This document shows, piece by piece, positions 7,368-15,731 of a stretch of DNA of 64,000 nt (within the stretch, counting starts at the first letter, position 1; the number at the start of each line of letters is the position of its first letter). The stretch covers positions 1-64,000 of the forward strand of contig NZ_FBYA01000007.1 of the NCBI RefSeq assembly GCF_001517545.1, read 5' to 3'. Both the position numbers and the translations under genes were made by a program. The DNA is from Limnohabitans sp. Rim47 (GTDB lineage: Bacteria > Pseudomonadota > Gammaproteobacteria > Burkholderiales > Burkholderiaceae_C). The notes beneath the pieces were generated by a model, which saw only the letters and a list, made by a program, of their open reading frames with translations, had not been told where the DNA came from and ran no database searches.

Positions 7368-7541
7368 TCAAGTCGACTTGTCGCTGGCTTTTTCAGTCGC
7401 GTTATCAGTGACTTCTTGTGCTGCTTTCTCGCGCGCCCGCTGTTGGCGTGTGTGTTCTTGCGCCTTGCGCACGTCGTGCATTTGCCAAAAGGCAAACACG
7501 AACACCAGACCGAAAATGCCCAGCTCTAACCAGATTCCCAT
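7368..7541 (-). CDS. Small one-helix membrane protein (57 aa), divergent from crtE
   Basis: The ATG at 7541 opens a 57-residue frame. It has a short N-terminus, one hydrophobic helix (GIFGLVFVFAFWQ, residues 8-20), then a charged helical tail rich in Arg, Glu, Lys and Ala. This architecture suggests an inner-membrane anchor with a cytoplasmic tail. It reads away from crtE across the region with two PpsR-type boxes, so both genes may be co-regulated. The terminator at 7228-7255 would end its transcript. The family is not recognised and no strong ribosome site is seen. Confidence 0.65.
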   Translation of the reverse strand: MGIWLELGIFGLVFVFAFWQMHDVRKAQEHTRQQRAREKAAQEVTDNATEKASDKST

Positions 7542-7556
7542 GACGTGGCTTTCATG

Positions 7557-7574
7557 TGTCAGTAAAGATTGACA
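7557..7574. promoter_or_regulatory. PpsR/CrtJ box upstream of crtE
   Basis: TGTCAGTAAAGATTGACA fits the PpsR/CrtJ consensus TGT-N12-ACA exactly. It lies between the small minus-strand gene (start 7541) and crtE. Confidence 0.85.
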
Positions 7575-7608
7575 CCTTTAATTATCGGGTTATATTGACA
7601 CTCATGCC

Positions 7609-7626
7609 TGTCAACTTGGTTTGACG
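7609..7626. promoter_or_regulatory. Second, weaker PpsR/CrtJ box upstream of crtE
   Basis: TGTCAACTTGGTTTGACG matches TGT-N12-ACA with one change in the last base. A further half-site TTGACA lies at 7595-7600, facing TGTCAA at 7609-7614. Paired boxes allow cooperative binding by PpsR. Confidence 0.65.
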
Positions 7627-7648
7627 GGCCTTCCCTTTTGGAGGTCCC

Positions 7649-8563
7649 ATGAGTCTGTTGACACGCGCTGAGCAAGCTCTGAGTTCCCATTTTGACCAAG
7701 CGGCAGGGGTGGGTTCGCCGTCTCGGCTGGTGGCCGCCATGCGGCATGCTGTCTTTTCGGGCGGCGCCCGCATCCGTCCGCAGCTGTGCATGGCGGTGGC
7801 CACCGCCTGTGGCGACGATGTCCCGCATCTGACCAATGCCGCCGCCGTGGCGCTCGAACTGATGCACTGCGCCTCACTGGTTCACGACGACATGCCTGCG
7901 TTTGACAACGCCGACACTCGGCGCGGCTTACCCACGGTGCACAAGGCTTTTAGTGAGCCGCTGGCGCTGCTGGCCGGTGATGGGCTGATCGTCATGGCTT
8001 ACCGTGTTTTGCTGCAAGCCGGGGTGAAGCGGCCAGACCGATTGATTCGTCTCATGGACAACATGACCACCGGTGTGGGCTTGCCAAACGGCATCGTTGC
8101 TGGGCAGGCATGGGAGTGCGAGACCAGTGCCGACCTGGGTCAATACCAGCGCGCCAAAACCGGGGCCTTGTTCGTTTCGGCCACTTGCGCGGGCGCGCTC
8201 AGCTGTGGTCACGAGCCCGAGCCGTGGGGGCCTTTGGGCGCTTATCTGGGTGAGGCTTACCAGGTGGCTGATGACATCCGTGACGTGATCGCCGACGCAG
8301 TCACCTTGGGTAAACCTGCAGGCCAGGATGCACTGCATGCACGCCCCAGTTCGGCCCAGGCACTGGGGCTGGACGGCGCCATTGCCCACTTTGACCATTT
8401 GATTGATCAAGCCGCTTCGTCGATTCCGGCTTGCTCGTGCCGCGACATGTTGTGCCAGTTGGTCCAGGTCGAGGCCGAGCGCCTGGTGCCCAAAGCCCTG
8501 TGCGAAGGCTATTTCAGGATCCACCCCGAAGTGGCTCCCGCTCGTGTCAGCGCCCCATATTGA
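7649..8563 (+). CDS. crtE: Geranylgeranyl diphosphate synthase
   Basis: This 304-residue polyprenyl synthetase makes the C20 diphosphate used for carotenoids and for the bacteriochlorophyll tail. The first Asp-rich motif is HDDMPAFDNADTRRG (DDxxxxD) near residue 83, and the second is DDIRD near 209. TTTTGGAGG precedes the ATG. It opens the long plus-strand carotenoid, bch and puf run and is preceded by PpsR-type boxes. A farnesyl diphosphate synthase is the main alternative, but the position in the cluster favours CrtE. Confidence 0.93.
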   Translation: MSLLTRAEQALSSHFDQAAGVGSPSRLVAAMRHAVFSGGARIRPQLCMAVATACGDDVPHLTNAAAVALELMHCASLVHDDMPAFDNADTRRGLPTVHKAFSEPLALLAGDGLIVMAYRVLLQAGVKRPDRLIRLMDNMTTGVGLPNGIVAGQAWECETSADLGQYQRAKTGALFVSATCAGALSCGHEPEPWGPLGAYLGEAYQVADDIRDVIADAVTLGKPAGQDALHARPSSAQALGLDGAIAHFDHLIDQAASSIPACSCRDMLCQLVQVEAERLVPKALCEGYFRIHPEVAPARVSAPY

Positions 8564-8595
8564 GCGCCCAGACCGACTCAAGCGAAGGAAACACC

Positions 8596-9822
8596 ATGTC
8601 CCAACCTCTGGATTTGTCCGTCATTCAGGCCCAGACCGCATCCACGTCATTCAAGGACGCCTGGCAAGGCCGTTTGGAGCGCTGGTACGCACACCCTGGC
8701 CTGTACCGATGGTCGCTCGGCAACCCGCTCACACGCTGGCTCACACGTCGCCGCACCCGCAAGTTGTTCGATTTGATGGCCGGTTTCGTGCACAGCCAGG
8801 TCCTGCTCGCTTGCGTGCGGCTGGACCTGTTTCGGGCCCTGTACCAGGCACCCTGCAACCTGACCGATCTGTCGCGTCGTACGGGGCTAGCCCCGGCGGT
8901 GCTGCAACGTTTGCTGCTGTCGGCGGTGGCGCTGGGCTTGCTGGAGCACCGCAGCCAAGGCCGTTTTGGCCTGGGTCCGCTGGGTGTGCCACTGGCGCAG
9001 CACGAGGGCATTGCTCAGATGATCGAGCACAACCATCTGCTCTACCAGGACATGCAGGATCCGGTGCAGTTTTTGAACAATGCCTGGAGCGGCAGCATGG
9101 CCGAGTACTGGCCCTATGCGCATGAGAAACCCCCTGTGACCATGCCCGACCCAATGGTCAAGGTTGACGTGGACAAGTTCACCCGTTACTCGCAACTCAT
9201 GGCCGCTTCGCAAGGTTTTGTGGTGCAAGAGATCCTGTCGTCCTACTTTTTTGATGAACACCGCTGCGTGCTCGATGTGGGCGCGGGCAAGGGCCGCTTT
9301 GTTAGTGAGTTGGCCGCACACGCGCCACACCTGCACTTCAAGATGTTCGACTTGCCCCCTGTGCTGGCGCTGGCCCGCGAAGGCCTGCAGGCCAAGGGTT
9401 TGAGCGAGCGAGTGAGTTTGCATCCTGGCAGCTTTCTGGATGACCCGTTGCCCGAAGGTGCCGACCTGATCACCCTAGTGCGCGTGGCGCACGACCACCC
9501 CGATGCTGTGGTGCGACAGATTCTGCAAAAAGCCCATGCCGCCTTGCCGGTGGGCGGCATCTTGCTGCTGGCCGAACCCATGGCCCAGCCTCATGAAGAG
9601 GCTGGCCAGCCAGAGGCCTCGGTTGATGCCTATTTCCACTTCTACCTGCTGGCCATGGGGGCAGGGCGGCTGCGCACCCCGCAAGAGCTGCAAACCATGA
9701 TGCAAGAGGCCGGTTTCTCCCATGTAGAGCAGGTGCCCAACGCCATGCCCATCCATGCGCGCATCCTTTTGGGTCGTAAATCTCAGTGTTTACCCTCTGT
9801 TTTGCAGAAAGGTGTCAATTAA
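8596..9822 (+). CDS. crtF: Hydroxyneurosporene O-methyltransferase
   Basis: This 408-residue SAM-dependent methyltransferase has an N-terminal winged-helix dimerisation region (TDLSRRTGLAPAVLQRLLLSAVALGLLEH) and a C-terminal SAM fold with VLDVGAGKGRFVSELA. CrtF methylates the 1-hydroxy group of acyclic carotenoids on the route to spheroidene. The ATG at 8596 follows AAGGAAA; a longer frame into crtE is not expected. Its last codons contain the first PpsR box of the bchC promoter. Confidence 0.93.
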   Translation: MSQPLDLSVIQAQTASTSFKDAWQGRLERWYAHPGLYRWSLGNPLTRWLTRRRTRKLFDLMAGFVHSQVLLACVRLDLFRALYQAPCNLTDLSRRTGLAPAVLQRLLLSAVALGLLEHRSQGRFGLGPLGVPLAQHEGIAQMIEHNHLLYQDMQDPVQFLNNAWSGSMAEYWPYAHEKPPVTMPDPMVKVDVDKFTRYSQLMAASQGFVVQEILSSYFFDEHRCVLDVGAGKGRFVSELAAHAPHLHFKMFDLPPVLALAREGLQAKGLSERVSLHPGSFLDDPLPEGADLITLVRVAHDHPDAVVRQILQKAHAALPVGGILLLAEPMAQPHEEAGQPEASVDAYFHFYLLAMGAGRLRTPQELQTMMQEAGFSHVEQVPNAMPIHARILLGRKSQCLPSVLQKGVN

Positions 9823-9830
9823 TTTTGACA
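9813..9830. promoter_or_regulatory. PpsR/CrtJ box 1 upstream of bchC
   Basis: TGTCAATTAATTTTGACA is an exact TGT-N12-ACA box and a near palindrome. It overlaps the crtF stop codon. Confidence 0.9.
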
Positions 9831-9838
9831 TGTTGTGA

Positions 9839-9856
9839 TGTAAAGCAAAGAATACA
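9839..9856. promoter_or_regulatory. PpsR/CrtJ box 2 upstream of bchC
   Basis: TGTAAAGCAAAGAATACA fits TGT-N12-ACA. It is 26 bases from box 1 and ends 3 bases before the bchC start. Tandem CrtJ boxes before bchC are known from Rhodobacter. Confidence 0.85.
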
Positions 9857-9859
9857 AGC

Positions 9860-10813
9860 ATGAAATCCCAAGCCGTCGTTTTCAACAGCCCCAGGCACCT
9901 GACATTGCAGGGGCTGGAGTTGCCTGAACTCCAGGCCGGTCAGCTGGACGTGGCGGTCGAATACAGCGGCATCAGCACGGGCACCGAGCGCATGCTTTGG
10001 GACGGCAGCATGCCGCCGTTTCCGGGCATGGGGTACCCCTTGGTGCCCGGTTACGAGACCGTGGGCCGTGTGGTCCGCGCCGCCTCGGACGCTGGTGTGC
10101 AAGCCGGTCAGCGCGTGTTTGTGCCTGGCGCCAATTGCTTCACCGGCGTCAAAAGCCTGTTTGGCGGTGCCGCTTCGCGCTTGGTGGTGACCTCACAAAA
10201 AGTGGTGCCTGTGGCCGAACACCTGGGTGCGCAATCGGTGCTGTTGGCGTTGGCGGCCACGGCCTACCACGCGGTGTCGGGCGGTGGCCAGCAAGCGCCG
10301 TTTGCCGCACCCGAGCTCATCATCGGTCACGGTGTCATGGGCCGCCTGTTGGCCCGTCTCACGGTGGCTGCGGGTCTGCCAGCCCCCACGGTGTGGGAAA
10401 CCCGGACCGAGCGTTTTGCAGGGGCCGAGGGTTATACCGTCATGCAACCGCAAGACGACTCCCGTCGCGACTACAACACCATTTACGACGTGAGCGGCGA
10501 CGGCAGCCTGCTCAACAGCCTGATCCAGCGACTGTGCCCCGGTGGCGAGTTGGTGCTGGCGGGTTTTTACAAACAAGACCTCTCATTTACCTACGCCCCG
10601 GCCTTCATGCGCGAAGCGCGCATCCGCATCGCCGCCGAGTGGAAGCGCCCCGACCTGTTGGCTGTTAACGAGCTGGTAAACACCGGCCGCTTGTCGCTCG
10701 ACGGTTTGATCACCCACACCCAGCCATCGACGCATGCTGGTTCTGCTTACGAGACCGCCTTCGGAGATGCGAGCTGTCTCAAGATGATTCTTGATTGGAG
10801 TGCTTCCGCATGA
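9860..10813 (+). CDS. bchC: Bacteriochlorophyllide a dehydrogenase
   Basis: This 317-residue member of the medium-chain dehydrogenase superfamily oxidises the 3-hydroxyethyl group to the 3-acetyl group of bacteriochlorophyllide a. The N-terminal half carries the GroES-like fold (YSGISTGTERMLW, then YPLVPGYETVGRVV). The nucleotide-binding half starts at about residue 145 and includes LIIGHGVMGRLLARL. It heads the bchCXYZ-puf run behind two PpsR boxes. The stop overlaps the bchX start. Confidence 0.95.
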   Translation: MKSQAVVFNSPRHLTLQGLELPELQAGQLDVAVEYSGISTGTERMLWDGSMPPFPGMGYPLVPGYETVGRVVRAASDAGVQAGQRVFVPGANCFTGVKSLFGGAASRLVVTSQKVVPVAEHLGAQSVLLALAATAYHAVSGGGQQAPFAAPELIIGHGVMGRLLARLTVAAGLPAPTVWETRTERFAGAEGYTVMQPQDDSRRDYNTIYDVSGDGSLLNSLIQRLCPGGELVLAGFYKQDLSFTYAPAFMREARIRIAAEWKRPDLLAVNELVNTGRLSLDGLITHTQPSTHAGSAYETAFGDASCLKMILDWSASA

Positions 10814-11826
10814 ATACCTCAACTGACACCGCCATCACCACCCAGCCCATCAAATTCGTTGAGGTGCTGCGCCGCGAAGCCGACGTCGAACCCGACGCCG
10901 TGAGCACCTCCGAGGTGACCAAAGAGACGCAAATCATTGCTATCTACGGCAAAGGCGGCATTGGCAAAAGCTTCACGCTGGCCAACCTGTCTTACATGAT
11001 GGCGCAGCAGGGCAAAAAAGTGCTGCTGATCGGCTGCGATCCTAAGAGCGATACCACCAGCTTGCTGTTTGGTGGTAAGGCTTGTCCCACCATCATCGAG
11101 ACCTCGTCGCGCCTTAAACTTTCAGGTCAGGCGGTGAGCATTGGTGACGTGTGCTTCAAGCGCGATGGCGTTTTTGCCATGGAATTGGGTGGGCCCGAAG
11201 TGGGTCGCGGTTGCGGCGGACGCGGCATCATCCACGGCTTTGAAACGCTCGAAAAACTGGGCTTTCACGATTGGGGCTTTGACTACGTGTTGCTCGACTT
11301 TTTGGGTGACGTGGTTTGCGGCGGCTTTGGGCTGCCGATTGCCCGCGACATGTGCCAAAAAGTCATCGTGGTGGCCAGCAACGACTTGCAGTCGCTTTAC
11401 GTGGCCAACAATGTGTGCTCGGCGGTGGAGTATTTCCGCAAGCTCGGCGGCAACGTGGGCGTAGCCGGCATGGTCATCAACAAGGACGACGGCACGGGCG
11501 AGGCCCAAGCCTTTGCCGACAACGCGGGTATCCCGGTGCTGGCCGCCATCCCCGCCAACGAAGACATCCGTCGCAAGAGCGCCAGCTACGAAATCATCGG
11601 CCGTCCCGATGGTGAGTGGGGCCCGTTGTTTGCCGATCTGGCCAAGAACGTGGCCGAGGCCCCACCCATGCGTCCTAAGCCCCAGACCCAGGACCAGTTG
11701 CTGGGCCTGTTCAGCGCCGACGTGGTCGGCCGCAACGTGGTGCTGGAGCCCGCTACCGTGTTTGACATGGTGGGCAAGCACGAAGACATCAAGCCCTCAC
11801 TGGAAGTCGTCTACGACGCAGCTTGA
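10810..11826 (+). CDS. bchX: Chlorophyllide a reductase iron protein, subunit X
   Basis: This 338-residue NifH-like ATPase delivers electrons to BchYZ, which reduces chlorophyllide ring B. The P-loop GKGGIGKS is at 47-54. The two Cys that bind the bridging [4Fe-4S] cluster lie in GRGCGGRGI and DVVCGGFGLP. The ATG overlaps the bchC stop (ATGA), favouring it over a start 15 bases upstream. Confidence 0.96.
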   Translation: MNTSTDTAITTQPIKFVEVLRREADVEPDAVSTSEVTKETQIIAIYGKGGIGKSFTLANLSYMMAQQGKKVLLIGCDPKSDTTSLLFGGKACPTIIETSSRLKLSGQAVSIGDVCFKRDGVFAMELGGPEVGRGCGGRGIIHGFETLEKLGFHDWGFDYVLLDFLGDVVCGGFGLPIARDMCQKVIVVASNDLQSLYVANNVCSAVEYFRKLGGNVGVAGMVINKDDGTGEAQAFADNAGIPVLAAIPANEDIRRKSASYEIIGRPDGEWGPLFADLAKNVAEAPPMRPKPQTQDQLLGLFSADVVGRNVVLEPATVFDMVGKHEDIKPSLEVVYDAA

Positions 11827-11858
11827 AGAGCTGAAGACAACACCCACAGGAACAGGCC

Positions 11859-13412
11859 ATGACACGCACCATCCCGATTCACCCCAGCACTGAAGCGTCC
11901 AACCCTGCGGGTTTGCAAGTCGACGGCATGGGCTGCCACGCTGGGACTGAGGCCATGGTGGCCGCCGCCAAAGTGGCGGGCAAGTCCGAGGTGCTCGACC
12001 AATACGCCCGCGACTACCCGCGCCAGCCGGATGCCGGTCCGCACGATCAACCGCAAAGCATGTGCCCAGCCTTTGGCTCGCTGCGTGTGGGCCTGCGCAT
12101 GAAGCGCACCGCCACCATCCTCTCGGGCTCGGCCTGCTGCGTCTATGGCCTGACTTTCACCTCGCATTTTTACGGCGCTCGCCGCAGTGTGGGCTATGTG
12201 CCCTTCAACTCCGAGTCGCTGGTCACGGGCAAGCTCTTTGAAGACATCCGCGAAGCGGTGCATGCCGAGGCCGATCCCGACAAAGTGGATACCGTTGTCA
12301 TCATCAACCTGTGCGTGCCCACCGCCAGCGGCGTGCCGCTGCAGCTGCTGCCCAAAGAGATCAACGGCGTCCGCATCATCGGCATCGACGTGCCCGGTTT
12401 TGGCGTACCCACGCATGCCGAGGCCAAAGACGTGCTAGCCGGTGCGATGTTGAAGTACGCCCGCGAAGAAGTCATGAGTGGCCCCGTGGCCGCGCCCCGC
12501 GCCGGTCGTGGTGACAAGCCCTCGGTGGCCTTGCTGGGCGAGATGTTTCCGGCTGACCCGGTCATCATTGGTCAGATGCTCGCGCCCATGGGCCTGGCCG
12601 CAGGCCCGGTGGTGCCCACCCGTGAATGGCGCGAGTTGTATGCTGCGCTCGACTGCTCGGTGGCCGCCGCCATCCACCCGTTTTACACCGCCAGCGTACG
12701 CGAATTCAAAGCTGCCGGCCGTCCCGTGGTGGGCTCCGCCCCGGTGGGTCTGGAAGGCACCCAAGACTGGTTGCAACACATTGGCCAGGCCGCTGGCATT
12801 GCGCAAGTGCAGATTGATGTGGCGCGCAACCAGGCTCTCACGCAAATGCGCGGCCTGCTGATGCAAAAGCCGATCTCTGGCCGCATCACTTTGAGTGGCT
12901 ACGAAGGCTCCGAATTACTGGTGGGCCGTTTGCTCATCGAATGTGGCGCCGATTTGCGATACGTGGGCTCTGCTTGCCCGGTCACCGAATGGAACGCCCA
13001 TGACATTGCTTGGTTGCAGGCCAAGGGTGTGCAGGTGCAAATGCGCGCCTCGCTGGAGCAAGACCTTCACGCCATGTACGAATATCGGCCACAGCTGGCC
13101 ATTGGCACGACCCCGGTGGTGCAGATCGCCAAGCAAAACAGCGTGCCCTCGCTCTATTTCACCAACCTGATCTCTGCCCGACCTCTGATGGGTGTGGCCG
13201 GTGCCGGGTCCTTGGTGCAAGTGGTGCAAGCGGCCATGGGCAACCAGGCGCGCTTTGACGCCATGAAATCCTTTTTTGGCGATGTGGGCGCGGGCCATGC
13301 TGCCGGTGTGTGGGAGTCGGTGCCCAAAGATCGGCCCGAGTTCAAGGCTGAAACCCGTCGTCAGATTGAAAAGCTCTTGAAGAAGCGCAAAGCCGAGGAG
13401 ATGGGTTCATGA
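11859..13412 (+). CDS. bchY: Chlorophyllide a reductase subunit Y
   Basis: This 517-residue NifD-like subunit forms the catalytic heterotetramer with BchZ. N-terminal Cys residues in SMCPAFGS and SGSACCVYGLTF match expected cluster ligands. The gene lies 32 bases after bchX with AGGAACAGG ahead of the ATG and overlaps bchZ by 4 bases. Confidence 0.96.
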   Translation: MTRTIPIHPSTEASNPAGLQVDGMGCHAGTEAMVAAAKVAGKSEVLDQYARDYPRQPDAGPHDQPQSMCPAFGSLRVGLRMKRTATILSGSACCVYGLTFTSHFYGARRSVGYVPFNSESLVTGKLFEDIREAVHAEADPDKVDTVVIINLCVPTASGVPLQLLPKEINGVRIIGIDVPGFGVPTHAEAKDVLAGAMLKYAREEVMSGPVAAPRAGRGDKPSVALLGEMFPADPVIIGQMLAPMGLAAGPVVPTREWRELYAALDCSVAAAIHPFYTASVREFKAAGRPVVGSAPVGLEGTQDWLQHIGQAAGIAQVQIDVARNQALTQMRGLLMQKPISGRITLSGYEGSELLVGRLLIECGADLRYVGSACPVTEWNAHDIAWLQAKGVQVQMRASLEQDLHAMYEYRPQLAIGTTPVVQIAKQNSVPSLYFTNLISARPLMGVAGAGSLVQVVQAAMGNQARFDAMKSFFGDVGAGHAAGVWESVPKDRPEFKAETRRQIEKLLKKRKAEEMGS

Positions 13413-14935
13413 ACCAGGTCGCGCACCCTCCCAGCACCGTGGCCAAACCCAAGTCGCCACTTATCCTCGACCACGATCGCGCAGGCGGTTACTGGGGCGC
13501 GGTGTATGTGTTCACCGCCATCAAGGGTTTGCAGGTGGTGATTGACGGCCCGGTCGGATGCGAAAACCTGCCTGTGACCTCGGTGCTGCACTACACCGAC
13601 GCATTACCCCCGCACGAGTTGCCAATTGTGGTGACGGGCTTGGCCGAAGAGCAACTCGGCCGTGAAGGCACCGAAGGCGCCATGAAGCGCGCCCACGCCA
13701 CGCTCGATCCCGAACTGCCTGCCGTGGTGGTGACCGGCTCGATCGCCGAGATGATCGGTGGCGGCGTCACGCCCGAAGGCACCAACATCGCTCGTTTTTT
13801 GCCGCGCACCATCGACGAAGACCAGTGGCAGTGCGCCAACCGCGCCATGTATTGGCTATGGAGCGAATACGGCCTGCGCAAAGTGCCTGCTCGCAAGCCT
13901 TTTGAAGAACGCCCTGAAGGGGAAAAGCCCCGCGTCAACATCATTGGCCCTTGTTACGGCACCTTCAACAGTGCCAGCGACCTGGCCGAAATCCGCCGTC
14001 TGGTGCAGGGCATTGGTGCCGAGGTCAACATGGTCTTCCCTTTGGGCAGCCACTTGGCCGATGTCTCGCGCCTGGTCGAAGCCGATGTGAATATTTGCAT
14101 GTACCGCGAGTTCGGCCGCATGTTGTGCGAGGCGCTGGAGCGCCCCTATTTGCAAGCGCCCATCGGGCTGCACAGTACCACCTCCTTTTTGCGCAAGCTG
14201 GGTCAGCTGCTGCATTTAGACCCCGAGCCTTTCATTGAGCGCGAAAAGCACACCACCTTGAAGCCCATGTGGGACCTGTGGCGTTCGGTTACGCAAGACT
14301 TTTTTGCCACCGCCAGCTTTGCCGTGGTGGCGGGCGAGACTTATTCACGCGGCCTGAAAAACTTCCTAGAAAACGAAATGGGCTTGCCTTGCCGGTTCAG
14401 TGTGTCGCGCACGGCAGGCACCAAGACGGACAACGCCACGGTGCGTGAACTGGTGAAAACGCAAACGCCCCTGATCATGTTCGGCAGCTACAACGAGCGC
14501 ATGTATCTGAGCGAGATCTCGGGCGGCAGCGCGATGCGAGCTGCATTCATTCCCGCGTCTTTTCCGGGTGCCATCATCCGCCGCCACACCGGCACACCTT
14601 TCATGGGCTACAGCGGTGCGAGCTATGTGATCCAGGAGGTGTGCAACGCGCTGTTCGATGCGCTGTTCCACATCCTGCCACTGGGTACCGAGATGGACAA
14701 GGTGGAAGCCACGCAGGCGCGTGGGGTGGTCTCCCCCAATGCCAGCTGGCAAGACCAAGCCCAGCAGCGCCTGCGAGATGTGGTGCAAAGCCAGCCGGTG
14801 CTGGTGCAGATTTCAGCGGCAAAGCGCTTGCGCGACCAGGCCGAACAACTCTCGCAGGCCCAAGGCCACAGTGAGGTGACCGTAGCCCATGTGAATGTGG
14901 CCAGCCGCGAACTGGGCTTGGGGGTGGCGGCATGA
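13409..14935 (+). CDS. bchZ: Chlorophyllide a reductase subunit Z
   Basis: This 508-residue NifK-like partner of BchY includes the early motifs YWGAVYVFTAIKGLQVVIDG and VGCENLPVTSVLHY with a cluster-ligand Cys, then IGPCYGTFNSASDL. The C-terminal 60 residues form the small protochlorophyllide-reductase-like domain. ATGA overlap with bchY gives a 1:1 translational link, and the stop overlaps a short ORF leading to pufB. Confidence 0.96.
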   Translation: MNQVAHPPSTVAKPKSPLILDHDRAGGYWGAVYVFTAIKGLQVVIDGPVGCENLPVTSVLHYTDALPPHELPIVVTGLAEEQLGREGTEGAMKRAHATLDPELPAVVVTGSIAEMIGGGVTPEGTNIARFLPRTIDEDQWQCANRAMYWLWSEYGLRKVPARKPFEERPEGEKPRVNIIGPCYGTFNSASDLAEIRRLVQGIGAEVNMVFPLGSHLADVSRLVEADVNICMYREFGRMLCEALERPYLQAPIGLHSTTSFLRKLGQLLHLDPEPFIEREKHTTLKPMWDLWRSVTQDFFATASFAVVAGETYSRGLKNFLENEMGLPCRFSVSRTAGTKTDNATVRELVKTQTPLIMFGSYNERMYLSEISGGSAMRAAFIPASFPGAIIRRHTGTPFMGYSGASYVIQEVCNALFDALFHILPLGTEMDKVEATQARGVVSPNASWQDQAQQRLRDVVQSQPVLVQISAAKRLRDQAEQLSQAQGHSEVTVAHVNVASRELGLGVAA

Positions 14936-15066
14936 ACGCACACACCGTTTTTCAAACACGCACAGGCAACGTTGTGGTCGATGCCTTGCACCCGATGTCG
15001 TGGCCTTTGGCTGCGGATGCCCATCTGCGCGGGCTGTGCGCACCCCGGGTCGCAAGGCCTCGTTAA
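14932..15066 (+). CDS. Short ORF between bchZ and pufB (44 aa)
   Basis: An ATG overlapping the bchZ stop (ATGA) opens a 44-residue frame ending 12 bases before pufB. It occupies the place of pufQ in Rhodobacter but is shorter and has no membrane segment, so it is not a recognisable PufQ. It may act only to couple bchZ to puf translation. The product is polar to neutral, with an Arg-rich end. Confidence 0.4.
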   Translation: MNAHTVFQTRTGNVVVDALHPMSWPLAADAHLRGLCAPRVARPR

Positions 15067-15078
15067 CAGGAGAAAAAA

Positions 15079-15222
15079 ATGTCCACAAAGACATCCATTT
15101 CCGGACTCACCGATGAGGAAGCCCAGGAATTTCACCACTACTGGATGCAAGGCGCCGTGGGTTTTACAGCAGTTGCTGTATTGGCCCACATCTTGGTCTG
15201 GGCGTGGCGTCCCTGGTTCTGA
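15079..15222 (+). CDS. pufB: LH1 antenna beta chain
   Basis: This 47-residue LH1 beta polypeptide has a polar N-terminal half with EAQEFHHYW, one transmembrane helix and the terminal WAWRPWF typical of LH1. His37 (AVAVLAH) is the bacteriochlorophyll ligand and His19/His20 the conserved N-terminal His. ACAGGAGAAAAAA precedes the ATG. Unusually, pufA does not follow directly. Confidence 0.95.
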   Translation: MSTKTSISGLTDEEAQEFHHYWMQGAVGFTAVAVLAHILVWAWRPWF

Positions 15223-15265
15223 TTTAGAGCCTTTTTTTCAACCATAGATTGACGGAGTCATTGTC

Positions 15266-15490
15266 ATGCCCAACACAAGCCACCTCAACGGAGAGCATTC
15301 GCGTGCGGATGAATCTCCTGCTTACTGGTCCATCTTCCTCATCGGTTTCGGATGTCTGTTCGTGCTCGTCTTGCTGGCCAAGCTGGTGGGCGTTCACTGG
15401 CGTGATCTGTTGCCAGGTGCAGAAGACGCCAAGAGCATGAGTCGGGGCGTGGAAGCTGCTGTGTACACCTTCATGTCCCACATCATTTAG
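15266..15490 (+). CDS. One-helix membrane protein between pufB and pufA, function unknown
   Basis: This 74-residue protein has a polar N-terminus of about 19 residues, one hydrophobic helix (about 20-42, WSIFLIGFGCLFVLVLLAKLVG) and a C-terminal segment with DLLPGAEDAK and EAAVYTFMSHII. GACGGAG lies 8 bases before the ATG, and the stop is 10 bases before the pufA start. It is not an LH1 alpha chain: no WRIW..FDP start and no His inside the helix. Size, one helix and a tail ending in an amphipathic helix resemble PufX-like or other small LH1 ring subunits. That role is inferred from architecture and position only. Confidence 0.85.
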   Translation: MPNTSHLNGEHSRADESPAYWSIFLIGFGCLFVLVLLAKLVGVHWRDLLPGAEDAKSMSRGVEAAVYTFMSHII

Positions 15491-15500
15491 GAGATTCACC

Positions 15501-15710
15501 ATGTGGAGAATTTGGCGTCTGTTCGATCCGCTGCGTGCCATGGTGCTGCAGGGTATTTTCTTGTTTGGTCTGGCCGCGATGATTCACCTCATCTTGCTCA
15601 GCACCAACAAATTCAACTGGCTCGACGGGGCGAAAAAACCCGTGGCAGCATCGGCGCAAAACGCGCCTTTGCCTACAGCGGTGGCATCGCTGCCCGCAGC
15701 CAAGTCCTGA
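15501..15710 (+). CDS. pufA: LH1 antenna alpha chain
   Basis: This 69-residue LH1 alpha polypeptide starts with the hallmark MWRIWRLFDPLRAMVLQG. His29 in the helix (AAMIHLILLST) is the bacteriochlorophyll ligand, and NWLDG follows on the periplasmic side. The Ala/Pro-rich C-terminal tail (last 25 residues) is longer than in many species. TAGGAG precedes the ATG. Confidence 0.96.
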   Translation: MWRIWRLFDPLRAMVLQGIFLFGLAAMIHLILLSTNKFNWLDGAKKPVAASAQNAPLPTAVASLPAAKS

Positions 15711-15731
15711 TTCAGGACTTGTTACTCAGAT

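Noticed and set aside
7254..7572. Two overlapping plus-strand frames of about 90 codons
   Set aside because: They have no ribosome site or recognisable features and oppose the more convincing 57-codon membrane protein frame on the minus strand.
14936..15078. PpsR box upstream of pufB
   Set aside because: No TGT-N12-ACA match was found on inspection of the bchZ-pufB junction.
15266..15490. LH1 alpha chain assignment for the gene after pufB
   Set aside because: It lacks the MWRIW..FDP start and the helix His; the real alpha chain is at 15501-15710.
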